Positions 22,924 through 32,341 of a DNA stretch of 64,000 bases are shown here, piece by piece. The stretch comes from Halomonas cerina (GTDB lineage: Bacteria; Pseudomonadota; Gammaproteobacteria; Pseudomonadales; Halomonadaceae), in assembly GCF_014192215.1 (NCBI RefSeq), contig NZ_JACHXP010000015.1, positions 1 to 64,000 of the forward strand, read 5' to 3'. Every line of letters starts with the position of its first letter. The stretch's first letter is position 1. The translations under genes were made by a program, and so were the position numbers. Under the pieces are notes generated by a model. It saw nothing but the letters and a program-made list of their open reading frames with translations. It had not been told where the DNA came from and did not search any database.

Positions 22924-25812
22924 ATGAAACGGATGCTCATCAACGCGACCCAGCCCGAAGAGCTGCGCGTCGCCTTGGTCGATGGACAACGCCTCTACGA
23001 CCTGGACATCGAATCCGGTGCCCGGGAACAGAAGAAAGCCAATATCTATCGCGGCAAGATCACCCGCGTGGAACCCTCTCTCGAAGCCGCCTTCGTCGAC
23101 TTCGGCGCCGAGCGCCACGGCTTCCTCCCCCTCAAGGAGATCTCCCGGGAATACTTCCTGAAGGAGCCCTCCGGGCGCCCCAGCATCAAGGAGGTGCTCA
23201 AGGAAGGCCAGGAAGTCATCGTCCAGGTCGACAAGGAGGAGCGCGGCAACAAGGGCGCGGCCCTGACCACCTTCATCAGCCTGGCCGGTCGCTTCCTGGT
23301 GCTGATGCCCAACAACGCCCGGGCCGGCGGCATCTCCCGGCGTATCGAGGGCGAAGAGCGCAGCCAGCTCAAGGAAGCCATGGGCCAGCTGACCGTGCCC
23401 GACAAGATGGGACTGATCGTGCGCACCGCCGGTATCGGCCGCTCCACCGAGGAGCTGCAGTGGGACCTCGACTACCTGATGCAGGTCTGGGAGTCGATCA
23501 CCGAGGAGGCCGGCAAGCGCTCCGCCCCCTTCCTGATCTACCGGGAATCCAACGTCATCATCCGCGCCATGCGCGACTACCTGCGCCAGGATATCGGCGA
23601 GGTGCTGATCGACAGCGAGCAGGTGCATCAGGAAGCCCTGGCCTTCATCCGCCAGGTGATGCCTTCCTACCAGCAGAAGATTAAGCTCTACGCCGACGAG
23701 GTACCGCTGTTCTCGCGCTTCCAGATCGAGTCGCAGATCGAAACCGCCTACGAGCGCGAGGTCAAGCTGCCCTCCGGTGGCTCCATCGTCATCGACCACA
23801 CCGAGGCACTGGTCTCCATCGACATCAACTCGGCCCGCGCCACCCGTGGCAGCGACATCGAGGAGACGGCACTGCAGACCAACACGGAGGCCGCCGACGA
23901 GATTGCCCGCCAGCTGCGCCTGCGTGACATTGGTGGCCTAGTGGTCATCGACTTCATCGACATGAGTCCGGCACGCAACCAGCGTGAGGTCGAGAACCGC
24001 ATGCGCGATGCGCTCAAGCTCGACCGCGCCCGGGTCCAGATCGGCCGCATCTCGCGCTTCGGGCTGATGGAGATGTCCCGCCAGCGCCTGCGGCCCTCGT
24101 TGGGCGAGACCAGCGGCGTGGTTTGCCCGCGCTGTGATGGCCAGGGCACCATCCGTGACGTGCGCTCGATCTCGCTGTCCATCATGCGCCTGATCGAGGA
24201 AGAGGCCATGAAGGAACGCAGCGCACAGATCCGTGCCATCGTACCCGTGCCGGTGGCCACCTACCTGCTCAACGAGAAGCGCAACGTATTGGCCGACATC
24301 GAGCGCCGCCAGGGCGTCAGGGTGGTGGTGCTGCCGAGTGCCGACATGGACACCCCGCACTACGACGTCCAGCGCCTGCGCGATGACCATGTCGAGGAAG
24401 AGGGCACGACAAGCCAGTCAAGCTTCGAGCTTTCTACCGAGACCGAGATCGGCAAGGAGCCCGAGTCTGCCTTCGGCAAGCCGGTCCAGCGGGCCGAAGC
24501 CGCCGTCAAGACGGTCATCCACCACGAACCCGCCCCCGTCTCGCTGCAGCAGGAGGAACCCGCCCGGCCCACCGCAGCTGTCGCCGCCCCGCCGACGCCT
24601 CAGCCCCAGGCCGGTGTACTGGGACGCCTGGTCAAGGGGCTGGCCAGGCTGCTGGGCAGCGAGGAAGAGGCCAACAAGGCTCCCGAGTCGCCCACGGCTC
24701 GGGAGCAAGAGGAGCATCAGGCCCCTCCATCTCGTCCGGCCAGCGGCCCCCGTAGTCGTGACGACCAGCGCAGCGACAAGGCCGCTGGCGGCAACGGGCG
24801 ACCGCGTAACCGCCGTGGCCCGCGCCAAGAGCGCGGCGAGACCGGCCGCGATGACACTCGCACGTCCAAGGCCCAGCGTCAGGGCGAGGCCAAGGCGGAG
24901 CAACCCGAAGGGCGCGGAGGTCGCGGACGTCGTCAGGACGATGGCCGTCAGGCGCCGGAATCCCGCAAGGCTCAGGAGGAGGCTCGTGGCCAGCCTCGCG
25001 AGACCCGCAAGCCCCAGGAAGCGGATGCCGAGCGCGGCAAGAGCGAGCTCCGTGCCCCGCTGCAGAAAGGCGAAGCGCCGGCGGAGGCCAGCGCGGCCGA
25101 TACCACACCCAAGCGCACCCGCAACAACCCGCGCCAACGGCGTCGCCAGCATGCCATCAACCCGAAGGCTCTTGAGGAGCAGGAAAGGCTCCAGGCCGAG
25201 GCCGCCCGGGTCGCTACCGCAGAGGCGGAGGTCCAGCCGGCGGAGGACAAGGTGAGTCAGAAGCCGGCGCCCCAGGCCACGCAGCAGCCGGAAGCCCAGG
25301 CCGAGCCAGCGCCCGACGTCAAGAAGGCCGAGCCGACGCCTGACGCCAAGGCCGAGCCAGCGCCCGACGCCAAGAAGGCCGAGCCGACGCCTGACGCCAA
25401 GAAGGCCAAGCCGACGCCCGACGCCAAGAAGGCCAAGCCAGCGCCCGACGTCAAGAAGGCCGAGCCGACGCCTGACGCCAAGGCCGAGCCAGCGCCCGAC
25501 GTCAAGAAGGCCGAGCCGACGCCCGACGCCAAGGCCGAGCCAGCGCCCGACGTCAAGGCCGAGCCAAAACCCGACGCCAAGGCCGAGCCAGCGCCCGACG
25601 TCAAGGCCGAGCCAAAACCCGACGCCAAGGCCGAGCCAGCGCCCGACGTCAAGAAGGCCGAGCCGACGCCTGACGCCAAGGCCGAGCCGAAACCCGACGC
25701 CAAGGCCGAGAGGCCGGCCAGCCGGCGTCGCCGCCGCCGTGCCCACAACGACCCGCGGGAGATCCGCCGTCGTGAGCAGGAGGCCAAGCGTCAGGAGGGC
25801 AACCAGGGCTGA
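22924..25812 (+). CDS. rne: Ribonuclease E
   Basis: Essential endoribonuclease and degradosome scaffold; 962 aa from ATG 22924 ([20 protein letters not shown]). The catalytic half (about 1-520) has the S1 domain near residues 37-120, metal-binding Asp300 ([11 protein letters not shown]) and Asp343 ([10 protein letters not shown]), and the Zn-link cysteines at about 401/404 ([10 protein letters not shown]). The C-terminal half is disordered: an Arg-rich RNA-binding stretch (about 670-750) is followed by a long tandem Pro/Lys/Glu/Ala repeat. It ends with [19 protein letters not shown]. An open frame extends 70 codons upstream but looks noncoding. A strong terminator follows. Confidence 0.97.
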   Translation: MKRMLINATQPEELRVALVDGQRLYDLDIESGAREQKKANIYRGKITRVEPSLEAAFVDFGAERHGFLPLKEISREYFLKEPSGRPSIKEVLKEGQEVIVQVDKEERGNKGAALTTFISLAGRFLVLMPNNARAGGISRRIEGEERSQLKEAMGQLTVPDKMGLIVRTAGIGRSTEELQWDLDYLMQVWESITEEAGKRSAPFLIYRESNVIIRAMRDYLRQDIGEVLIDSEQVHQEALAFIRQVMPSYQQKIKLYADEVPLFSRFQIESQIETAYEREVKLPSGGSIVIDHTEALVSIDINSARATRGSDIEETALQTNTEAADEIARQLRLRDIGGLVVIDFIDMSPARNQREVENRMRDALKLDRARVQIGRISRFGLMEMSRQRLRPSLGETSGVVCPRCDGQGTIRDVRSISLSIMRLIEEEAMKERSAQIRAIVPVPVATYLLNEKRNVLADIERRQGVRVVVLPSADMDTPHYDVQRLRDDHVEEEGTTSQSSFELSTETEIGKEPESAFGKPVQRAEAAVKTVIHHEPAPVSLQQEEPARPTAAVAAPPTPQPQAGVLGRLVKGLARLLGSEEEANKAPESPTAREQEEHQAPPSRPASGPRSRDDQRSDKAAGGNGRPRNRRGPRQERGETGRDDTRTSKAQRQGEAKAEQPEGRGGRGRRQDDGRQAPESRKAQEEARGQPRETRKPQEADAERGKSELRAPLQKGEAPAEASAADTTPKRTRNNPRQRRRQHAINPKALEEQERLQAEAARVATAEAEVQPAEDKVSQKPAPQATQQPEAQAEPAPDVKKAEPTPDAKAEPAPDAKKAEPTPDAKKAKPTPDAKKAKPAPDVKKAEPTPDAKAEPAPDVKKAEPTPDAKAEPAPDVKAEPKPDAKAEPAPDVKAEPKPDAKAEPAPDVKKAEPTPDAKAEPKPDAKAERPASRRRRRRAHNDPREIRRREQEAKRQEGNQG
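25294..25710 (+). repeat. Tandem coding repeat in the RNase E C-terminus
   Basis: About 139 codons made of short units of the type AEPAPDVKK and AEPTPDAK(K), repeated with near-identical DNA (aaggccgagcc, agcgcccgacgtc and variants). Adjacent copies are so similar that recent slippage or recombination is likely. The segment is acidic-basic alternating and Pro-rich, with no predicted fold. Confidence 0.9.
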
Positions 25813-25850
25813 GTCCGGCTCACCCCGCTAGACGCGCCCTGTTAACTAGA

Positions 25851-25876
25851 ACGCCCGTGGCCACGGGCGTTTTTGG
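25851..25876 (+). terminator. Rho-independent terminator of rne
   Basis: A perfect 20-base palindrome (ACGCCCGTGG/CCACGGGCGT) is followed by a T run, 38 bases after the rne stop. On the opposite strand there is no T run, so it mainly serves rne. Confidence 0.9.
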
Positions 25877-25897
25877 TCTCGGTGCGGGAAAACTGCG

Positions 25898-26926
25898 CTA
25901 ACCACCCCTGACCTTTCCGGCGAGGCGCGGTTCACGTTCCAACTCGACCCCGAAGCGGCGGCGCACCTCCCCCGCCACACGATCGGCAAAGGCCAGCAGT
26001 TCCATCGCGCTGCCACCACCATGATGCACCAGCACCAGGGCCTGGCGATCATGGACCCCGAAATGCCCCTCCCGCCAACCCTTGAAGCCGCAGCGTTCGA
26101 TCAGCCAGCCGGCGGCCAGCTTGATACGCCCCCCCGGCTGGGGAAAGCCGGGCATGTCGGGATAGGCCGCACGCAGGGCCTCGGCTTGAATCGCCGGCAC
26201 CAGAGGGTTCTGAAAGAAGCTGCCGGCATTGCCCAGCACCTCGGGATCCGGAAGCTTTTCGCGGCGGATCGCACAGACCGCCTCGGCCACCTCCAGCGGT
26301 GTAGGCGTGGCACCGATCCGGCTTGCCAGATCGCCGTAGCCAAGCCGGGGATGCGGCCGGCGCGAGAGGCGCAGGACCAGCCGGGTGATCACCACCCGGC
26401 CATCCAGCCCCCGCTTGAAGATGCTGTCGCGATAGCCGAAGGCACAATCGTCGACGCCAAGCACCACCTCGCGGCCATCGTCAAGATGCAGCAGGTGCAC
26501 CGTCTCGAGGACCTCGGCAAGCTCCACACCATAGGCGCCGATATTCTGGATCGGAGCGGCTCCGCAGGTGCCGGGGATCAGCGCCAGGTTCTCCAGGCCC
26601 CAGAAGCCGTGGCGGGCTAGGGCCATCACCAGTTCGTGCCAGACCACCCCGGCCTCGACATGGACCCGGACGGCCTCGCCGGCCGTTTCCTCCAGCCACC
26701 AGTCGGTCATGGCGGGCTGCATCACCAGTCCGGGCAGGCGCTCGGGGAGGATCAGGTTGCTGCCACCACCCAGCACGGTCAACGGCCACCCATACTGTCG
26801 CACCCAGACCAGCACCTCGCGAAGCTGGCCAACCGTTCTCGGTGCCACGAAGCGTTCGGCCCGGCTAGGCAGGCTCAGGGTATTGGCCGAGGAGAGATCA
26901 TGATCGTACAGGATAGCCAGGCTCAA
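25898..26926 (-). CDS. murB: UDP-N-acetylenolpyruvoylglucosamine reductase
   Basis: FAD-dependent reductase giving UDP-MurNAc; 342 aa, the type I (E. coli-like) form. FAD-binding GGGSNLILPE is near residue 55, and conserved segments are GLENLALIPGTCGAAPIQNIGAYG, in shortened form LIPGTCGAAP and QNIGAYGVE, and LGNAGSFFQNP with the catalytic serine. The start is TTG at 26926, overlapping the ptp stop as TTGA; no in-frame ATG lies close enough to keep the conserved N-terminus (ANTLSLPSRAERF). Confidence 0.95.
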   Translation of the reverse strand: MSLAILYDHDLSSANTLSLPSRAERFVAPRTVGQLREVLVWVRQYGWPLTVLGGGSNLILPERLPGLVMQPAMTDWWLEETAGEAVRVHVEAGVVWHELVMALARHGFWGLENLALIPGTCGAAPIQNIGAYGVELAEVLETVHLLHLDDGREVVLGVDDCAFGYRDSIFKRGLDGRVVITRLVLRLSRRPHPRLGYGDLASRIGATPTPLEVAEAVCAIRREKLPDPEVLGNAGSFFQNPLVPAIQAEALRAAYPDMPGFPQPGGRIKLAAGWLIERCGFKGWREGHFGVHDRQALVLVHHGGGSAMELLAFADRVAGEVRRRFGVELEREPRLAGKVRGG

Positions 26927-27399
26927 GCGTCGGCCTCCAGGCGCCGACGCAACTCCTCCACCAGACCGCGGGAGGCAGCCTCGACGAGGTCGAGCACTTC
27001 CTCGAAGCCCTGGTCACCCCCGTAGTAGGGGTCCGGCACGGCACGACCACGGTGGCCGGCGAAGTCGAGCAAGAGCCCGACATGCGCCTGGCAGCCCACC
27101 GGCCGACACTCCTCGAGGACCACCAGGTTATCGTGATCCATGGCCAGCAGATAGTCGAAGCGTGAAAAGTCGGCAGCGTCGAGTTGACGGGCCCGCAGCG
27201 CGGATAGATCGAGTCCTCGGGAGGCGGCCGCCGCGCGAGCCCGGGCGTCGGGCGCCTTGCCCACATGCCAGGCGCCGATGCCACAGGAGTCGACCACGAC
27301 ACGCTCGGCGAGCCCGGCCTCCTCGAGGTGACGACGGAGCATTCCCTCGGCGGTGGGGGATCGACAGATATTGCCCAGGCAGATGAAAAGCACGCGCAT
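26923..27399 (-). CDS. Low-molecular-weight protein-tyrosine phosphatase
   Basis: A 158-aa arginine-tyrosine phosphatase-fold enzyme. The active-site loop is CLGNICRS (Cys7, Arg13), and the general-acid region is DPYYGGDQGFEE. ATG 27399 overlaps the kdsB stop by one base (TGATG). Related enzymes (Wzb, PtpA) dephosphorylate tyrosine kinases of polysaccharide export, but no kinase gene is nearby. The place between kdsB and murB is conserved in Pseudomonas. Confidence 0.92.
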   Translation of the reverse strand: MRVLFICLGNICRSPTAEGMLRRHLEEAGLAERVVVDSCGIGAWHVGKAPDARARAAAASRGLDLSALRARQLDAADFSRFDYLLAMDHDNLVVLEECRPVGCQAHVGLLLDFAGHRGRAVPDPYYGGDQGFEEVLDLVEAASRGLVEELRRRLEADA

Positions 27400-28187
27400 C
27401 ACCGCCCTCCTCCTTCGCGATTCAGTAACTCGCGGACCCGCGCGAGATCCTCGGCGGTGTCCACGCCGGCAGGGTGTGGCTGGCTGGCCAGGGCCACCTG
27501 GATGGCATGTCCATGGTGCAGGGCCCTAAGCTGCTCGAGTTGCTCCAGCTGTTCCAGCGGTGAGGGGGCCCAATCGCCGTACTCGGCCAGGAAGCTCGCC
27601 CGATAGGCGTAGAGACCGATATGGCGTAGCCAGACATCGCTCTCGAGACGCTCGGGTCGGATGGCGAAGGCGTCTCGATCCCAGGCTTCTCGATCCCAGG
27701 GAATAGGGGCCCGGGAAAAGTACAATGCCCGTCCCGACAGCGCCCGCACCACCTTGACCACATTAGGGTTGAACAGGGTATCGATGTCGCCGATGGGCTC
27801 GGCGAGGGTGGCGATGGCGGCGCCGGGATCGTCGAATAGCCGCGCCGCCACCTGGTCGATCAAGGCCGCGGGAATCAGCGGCTCGTCACCCTGGACATTG
27901 ACCAGCACGGCCTCATCGGCCAGCCCGAGCCGCTCGGCCACCTCGGCCAGGCGGTCGGTGCCCGACGGATGATCTTTTCGGGTCATGACCACCTCGGCCC
28001 CGAGCGGTTCGAGCGCCGTGCGGATGCGCACATCATCGGTGGCCACCACCACGCGGGCGGCGCCACTCTCGCCGGCCCGTCGCCATACATGGGCGATCAT
28101 GGGCTCGCCGGCGATCTCGAGCAGGGGCTTGCCGGGCAGTCGCGTCGAGGCGAAGCGCGCCGGGATCACCGCGATGAACTCGCTCAT
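27399..28187 (-). CDS. kdsB: CMP-KDO synthetase
   Basis: 3-deoxy-manno-octulosonate cytidylyltransferase, which activates KDO for the lipopolysaccharide inner core; 262 aa from ATG 28187, behind GGGAAGGG. Motifs are [15 protein letters not shown] at the N-terminus, [19 protein letters not shown] and YFSRAPIPW. Two tiny in-frame duplications are visible: WDREAWDRD (a 15-bp DNA repeat near 27678-27707) and [10 protein letters not shown]. Neither breaks the frame. An upstream in-frame start at 28202 is less likely. Confidence 0.96.
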   Translation of the reverse strand: MSEFIAVIPARFASTRLPGKPLLEIAGEPMIAHVWRRAGESGAARVVVATDDVRIRTALEPLGAEVVMTRKDHPSGTDRLAEVAERLGLADEAVLVNVQGDEPLIPAALIDQVAARLFDDPGAAIATLAEPIGDIDTLFNPNVVKVVRALSGRALYFSRAPIPWDREAWDRDAFAIRPERLESDVWLRHIGLYAYRASFLAEYGDWAPSPLEQLEQLEQLRALHHGHAIQVALASQPHPAGVDTAEDLARVRELLNREGGGR

Positions 28188-28198
28188 GGTCCCTTCCC

Positions 28199-28408
28199 TC
28201 ACGCCTTGCCACCGCGCCCGGGAGAGCTCGGTAGCTTCTCGTCCACCGTCATGACCCTGGCCTCCTCGGGCAGCATCACCGGGATGCCGTCGCGCACCGG
28301 ATAGGCCAGGCCATCATAGTGACAGCGCAACTCCCCCGCCTCCCGGTCATACTTCAGCTTGCCCTTGCACAGCGGGCAGACCAGCATCGCCAGTAGTTCC
28401 TTGTCCAT
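28199..28408 (-). CDS. ycaR: Trm112-family zinc-ribbon-like protein
   Basis: A 69-aa protein of the Trm112/YcaR family. It starts [18 protein letters not shown], with one CxxC pair, followed by [19 protein letters not shown]. Eukaryotic Trm112 activates methyltransferases; the bacterial role is unclear. It lies in the conserved lpxK-ycaR-kdsB order, 11 bases upstream of kdsB. Confidence 0.94.
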   Translation of the reverse strand: MDKELLAMLVCPLCKGKLKYDREAGELRCHYDGLAYPVRDGIPVMLPEEARVMTVDEKLPSSPGRGGKA

Positions 28409-28461
28409 CGTTACGCCTCCGTGATCAGCAACGGCGCTGCGCCTGGGCAGCGCCTACATGT

Positions 28462-29460
28462 TCAAAGCGTCGCCAGGCGATCCTCCAGCCAAGCGATGAA
28501 GCCGGGATCGGGCTGCGCCTCTACCTCCAGTACCCAAGCCTCCCCCGGGACCAGGCCACGGCACTTGACCGCGTCCTTGGCGGTCATCACCACGGGACGA
28601 TCATCCCCGAACGCCAGGTCCGCTGCTCGGTAGCGGTGGTGGTCGGCGAAGGGATGCGGAAGCACTTCGAGGCCGAGCTCTTCCAGAGTCTCGAAGAAGC
28701 GAGCGGGGCGACCGATGCCGGCCACAGCATGCACCGACCCCACGAAGGGCGGTGGCCTCAGTGGTCGACGCGGCCCGCACGCCAGCGGCCGCCAGCCCAC
28801 CGGCGCCAGCGACATGCGGTGGCTGCCTGCCGGTACCGAAAAGCTCGCCTCTCCGTTGACCACCACCGCATCCACCGCGGCGAGCCTTGAGAGCGGTTCG
28901 CGCAGGGGGCCGGCAGGCAGGCAGCGGCCGTTGCCGAACCCACGCCGACCGTCTACCACTATCAGCGCCAGGTCACGCCCCAGCGCCAGGTGCTGGAGAC
29001 CGTCATCACTGATCAGGATATCGCAGCCCGCCTCGATCAGCCGCCTGGCCCCGCGTGGACGCTCCGGGTCGACCACCACCGGTCGGCCGGTCTGGTCGGC
29101 CAGCATCCGTGGCTCGTCGCCGCTCTCGGTCACCGGTGTCGCCGGCTCGAGCAGCAGTGGATAATGCCGCGACCTGCCGCCATAGCCCCGGGAGAGGATC
29201 CCCGGCCGCCACCCCCGTGCCGCGAGATAACGGGCCAGCCAGGTCACCAGTGGTGACTTGCCGGTCCCTCCCAGGGTGATATTGCCCACCACGATCACCG
29301 GGACCGGGACGTGCCAGACCGCACGACGCCCGCTGGCATAGGCCGCGGCTCGTCGCCGGAGCGCCGCCCGGTAGAGTCCCTCGAGGGGGCGCAGCAGTCC
29401 AAGCCAGCCGGCCCCGCGATAGGCGGCCTCCAGCCAGCGATCACCCAGCGACCGCGTCAT
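28462..29460 (-). CDS. lpxK: Tetraacyldisaccharide 4'-kinase
   Basis: Inner-membrane kinase that phosphorylates the lipid A disaccharide to lipid IVA; 332 aa. Walker A is VVGNITLGGTGKSPLV at about residues 58-73, followed by ILSRGYGGRS, ISDDGLQHLALGRD and the Walker B-like LIVVDGRRGFGNG. The ATG overlaps the msbA stop by 4 bases, coupling lipid A synthesis to its flippase. Confidence 0.96.
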   Translation of the reverse strand: MTRSLGDRWLEAAYRGAGWLGLLRPLEGLYRAALRRRAAAYASGRRAVWHVPVPVIVVGNITLGGTGKSPLVTWLARYLAARGWRPGILSRGYGGRSRHYPLLLEPATPVTESGDEPRMLADQTGRPVVVDPERPRGARRLIEAGCDILISDDGLQHLALGRDLALIVVDGRRGFGNGRCLPAGPLREPLSRLAAVDAVVVNGEASFSVPAGSHRMSLAPVGWRPLACGPRRPLRPPPFVGSVHAVAGIGRPARFFETLEELGLEVLPHPFADHHRYRAADLAFGDDRPVVMTAKDAVKCRGLVPGEAWVLEVEAQPDPGFIAWLEDRLATL

Positions 29461-31202
29461 GAGACCGGGGCCTCCTGGAACTGCAGGCGATGCAGCGCCG
29501 CATAGGCGCCATCCCGGGCCAGCAGCTCGGCATGGCTGCCCTGCTCGACGATCTCGCCCTGCTCCATGACCAGGATGCGATCGGCCCGCTCGATGGTCGA
29601 GAGGCGGTGGGCGATGACTAGAGTGGTCCGTCCTCGACAGACCTCCTCCAGGGCTGCCTGGATATGGCGCTCCGACTCGGTGTCCAGCGCCGAGGTGGCC
29701 TCATCGAGGATCAGGATCGGCGCGTTCTTGAAGATCGCCCGGGCGATCGCCAGACGCTGGCGCTGCCCGCCGGAGAGCATGACGCCGTTGTCCCCGACCA
29801 CGGTGGCATAGCCTCCCGGCAGGCGCTCGATGAACTCGTGAGCATGGGCGGCCCGGGCGGCGGCCTCGATCGCCGCCGGGTCGGCCTGGGGCTCGCCGTA
29901 GGCAATGTTGTCGGCGATGCTGGCGTTGAACAGGGTCACCTGCTGAGAAACCAGTGCCATCTGCCGGCGCAGGGGGGCCAGGCGATACTCCTCCACGGGT
30001 ACCTCGTCGATCAGGACGCGTCCGGCGGTGGGCCGATAGAAGCGCGGCAGCAGGCTAACCAGGGTCGACTTGCCGCTGCCGGAACGGCCGACGATGGCCA
30101 CCATCTCGCCCCGGTCCACCGCCAGATCGATGCCCTTGAGCACCTCGGGCTGGTCCTCCCCATAGGCAAAGCGCACGTCCTCGAAGCGGAGGTATCCCTC
30201 GAGCCGGCCGGGCTCCCGGGTGCCCACGTCGGGCTCGGTCGGCGCCTCCAGCAGGCCGAAAAGCTCACCGGCGGCGGCGATCCCCTTCTGGATCTCGCTG
30301 TTGATCTCGGTGAGCTGGCGTACCGGCTTGGCCATCAGCGAGGCCGCGGTGATGAAGGCCACGAACTCCCCGGCCGTCATATCGGCCATCAGCGCCGGTG
30401 CCATGGCCAGCCATACCAGCACCGCCAGCGACAGGGCCACCAGCAGTTGGATCACCGGCGTGCTGGTGGCCTTGGTCAGCGCCTCCTTCATGCTCTGGCG
30501 TCGATTGGCCTCACTGGCCGCGGCGAAGCGCGCCTTCTCATAGCCTTCCGCCCCGTGGGTGCGCACCACCCGGTAGCCGGAGAGGGCCTCCGAGGCGACA
30601 TGGGTCACGTCCCCCATGGAGCGCTGGATGCGCCGGGAGATGCGCCGAAAGCGCTTGCTGGTATAGCGGACCACGCCGCCGATCAGCGGCGTCACCGCCA
30701 GAAACAGCAGGGTCAGCATCCAGTTGGTCCACAACAGGTAACCCACGAGCCCGATCACGAACAGGCCTTCGCGCAGCAGGATGGTGATGGCCCTGGTGGC
30801 CGCCCCGGTGACCTGCTCGACATGGTAAGTGACCCGCGAGATCAGATGGCCGGTGGAGTGGGTATCGAAGAAACGCCCCGGCAGGTGCAGCATGTGATTG
30901 AAGACGTCGCAGCGCAGGGCGTGCACCAGGTTGCGCGCCACGGTGCTCATGAAATAGGTGCCGAGGAAGGTGCCGAGGCCACGGGCGGCAAACATGCCCA
31001 CCACGAACAGCGGCAGGAAGAGTCGGAAGGCGGCATCAGGCTCCTGGATGCCATCGATCAGGCGCTTCATCATCTCGGCCAGCGCCGTGCTCGAGGCGGC
31101 ATAGATGACATAGCCAACAAGGGCTAGGGCGAAGGCACGCCAGTGGGGCCTGACATAGCCCAGCAGGCGCCGGTAGAGGGTCCAGCCGGAGTGTTCGATC
31201 AC
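29457..31202 (-). CDS. msbA: Lipid A flippase, ABC transporter
   Basis: Homodimeric ABC exporter of 581 aa that flips lipid A-core across the inner membrane. The N-terminal half carries six membrane helices (about residues 20-310). The ATPase half shows Walker A GRSGSGKSTLV, Q-loop LVSQQVTLFN, signature LSGGQRQRLAIARAI, Walker B ILILDEATSALD and the switch histidine in VIAHRLST. It overlaps both exbD upstream and lpxK downstream by 4 bases. Confidence 0.96.
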   Translation of the reverse strand: MIEHSGWTLYRRLLGYVRPHWRAFALALVGYVIYAASSTALAEMMKRLIDGIQEPDAAFRLFLPLFVVGMFAARGLGTFLGTYFMSTVARNLVHALRCDVFNHMLHLPGRFFDTHSTGHLISRVTYHVEQVTGAATRAITILLREGLFVIGLVGYLLWTNWMLTLLFLAVTPLIGGVVRYTSKRFRRISRRIQRSMGDVTHVASEALSGYRVVRTHGAEGYEKARFAAASEANRRQSMKEALTKATSTPVIQLLVALSLAVLVWLAMAPALMADMTAGEFVAFITAASLMAKPVRQLTEINSEIQKGIAAAGELFGLLEAPTEPDVGTREPGRLEGYLRFEDVRFAYGEDQPEVLKGIDLAVDRGEMVAIVGRSGSGKSTLVSLLPRFYRPTAGRVLIDEVPVEEYRLAPLRRQMALVSQQVTLFNASIADNIAYGEPQADPAAIEAAARAAHAHEFIERLPGGYATVVGDNGVMLSGGQRQRLAIARAIFKNAPILILDEATSALDTESERHIQAALEEVCRGRTTLVIAHRLSTIERADRILVMEQGEIVEQGSHAELLARDGAYAALHRLQFQEAPVS

Positions 31203-31621
31203 GGTGTCTCCGCTTGTGTGGATGTCTGAGCGCGGGTGGCGATGCGCACGCGCTCGATGCCGAGTCCGCCGGCCCGATCCAGTACCCGTACCACATCGGC
31301 ATGGGCGGCTCGGGCATCGGCTTCCACCACCAGGCCATGGGCCCGGGCGCGCTCGACCTGCCTGGCCAGGGCCTCGGTCAGGGCGGCCTCGCCAAGGGTC
31401 CGCTCGCCGACACGGTACTCCCCTTGTGCCGTGACCACCACGGTCAGCGGCGAGACCGGCAGCGCGCCTCCGGCACGGCTCTCCGGCAATGCGAGCTCCA
31501 GGGCCTGGCGGGTCTCGAAGGTGGTCGAGACCATGAAGAAGATCAGCAGCAGGAAGACCACATCGATCAGCGGCGTGAGGTTCACCTCCACCGGGTCCCG
31601 ACGCGTGCGGGGAAACTTCAC
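31199..31621 (-). CDS. exbD: ExbD/TolR-family biopolymer transport protein
   Basis: A 140-aa protein with a short cytoplasmic N-terminus, one membrane helix (IDVVFLLLIFFMV, about residues 18-32) carrying the proton-path aspartate in NLTPLIDVVF, and a periplasmic domain. It works with the adjacent ExbB-like subunit as a proton-driven motor. No tonB or tol-pal genes are nearby, and the tie to msbA-lpxK suggests a role in envelope lipid or lipopolysaccharide traffic, which is inference. Confidence 0.92.
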   Translation of the reverse strand: MKFPRTRRDPVEVNLTPLIDVVFLLLIFFMVSTTFETRQALELALPESRAGGALPVSPLTVVVTAQGEYRVGERTLGEAALTEALARQVERARAHGLVVEADARAAHADVVRVLDRAGGLGIERVRIATRAQTSTQAETP

Positions 31622-32319
31622 GGCTGCTTCACCCGGGAAGCGGCATGCCCGTCGGCGGCCAGTGGATCACGCGCTGGATGGCCTTGGTCATGCCGCTCGG
31701 CCAGGGTCAGCTCACCCGGATAATGGGCCAGGAACTCGACTACCTGACCGGCCTGCTCCTCCATGCGCACCGTGATATCCTCGACGCGGCGCTGGAAGTA
31801 GCGGTGGAACATCAGCGCGGGAATCGCCACGGTCAGGCCCGCCGCCGTGGTGACCAGAGCCCGGGAGATCCCCCCCGCGAGATCGGCGGTCCGGTTGGCC
31901 CCGTCACCGGCGACGATGACCGAGAACACCTCGATCATGCCCACCACGGTGCCCAGCAGGCCGATCAGTGGCGTGATGGCGGCGATGGTGCCCAGGGGGC
32001 TCAGGAAGCGCTCCATATCGTGGATCACCGCGCCGGCGGCCTCCTCGAGGCGAAAGCGGACCTGCTCGTGACCGAGCCGGGCATTGCGCAGCCCGGCCGC
32101 CAGCACTCCCCCCAGCGGGGAGTGGCTCTCCAGCCAGTAGAGGTTGACCTGTCCCCGGGCCACCAGACCACAGACCTCCTGCCCGAGTCCACGGGGGGCG
32201 ATGCGGCCCGCGCGCAGCGACCACAGGCGCTCGATGATGATCGCCGTGGCCGCGAGCGAGCAACCCAGCAGGGGAAGCATCAGCCAGCCTCCGGCGATCA
32301 GTGCATCCAGCATGTTCAT
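31618..32319 (-). CDS. exbB: ExbB/TolQ-family proton channel protein
   Basis: A 233-aa MotA/TolQ/ExbB-domain protein. Three membrane segments are visible: near residues 8-28 (GGWLMLPLLGCSLAATAII), 108-135 (LGTIAAITPLIGLLGTVVGM) and 150-175 (LVTTAAGLTVAIPALMF). The conserved channel residues TPLIGLLGTVVGMI and TTAAGLTVAIPA are present. The stop overlaps the exbD start by 4 bases. Another ATG two codons in is possible. Confidence 0.92.
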   Translation of the reverse strand: MNMLDALIAGGWLMLPLLGCSLAATAIIIERLWSLRAGRIAPRGLGQEVCGLVARGQVNLYWLESHSPLGGVLAAGLRNARLGHEQVRFRLEEAAGAVIHDMERFLSPLGTIAAITPLIGLLGTVVGMIEVFSVIVAGDGANRTADLAGGISRALVTTAAGLTVAIPALMFHRYFQRRVEDITVRMEEQAGQVVEFLAHYPGELTLAERHDQGHPARDPLAADGHAASRVKQP

Positions 32320-32341
32320 GGCAGTCGACTCCCTGGCACGG

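Noticed and set aside
24418-25746. Long antisense frame with Leu/Gly/Arg repeats opposite rne
   Set aside because: It is the mirror of the Pro-Asp-Lys repeat and the Arg-rich part of RNase E, not an independent gene.
27678-27707. 15-bp direct duplication in kdsB as a frameshift or mobile scar
   Set aside because: It is in frame and lengthens a loop by five residues; kdsB motifs are intact on both sides.
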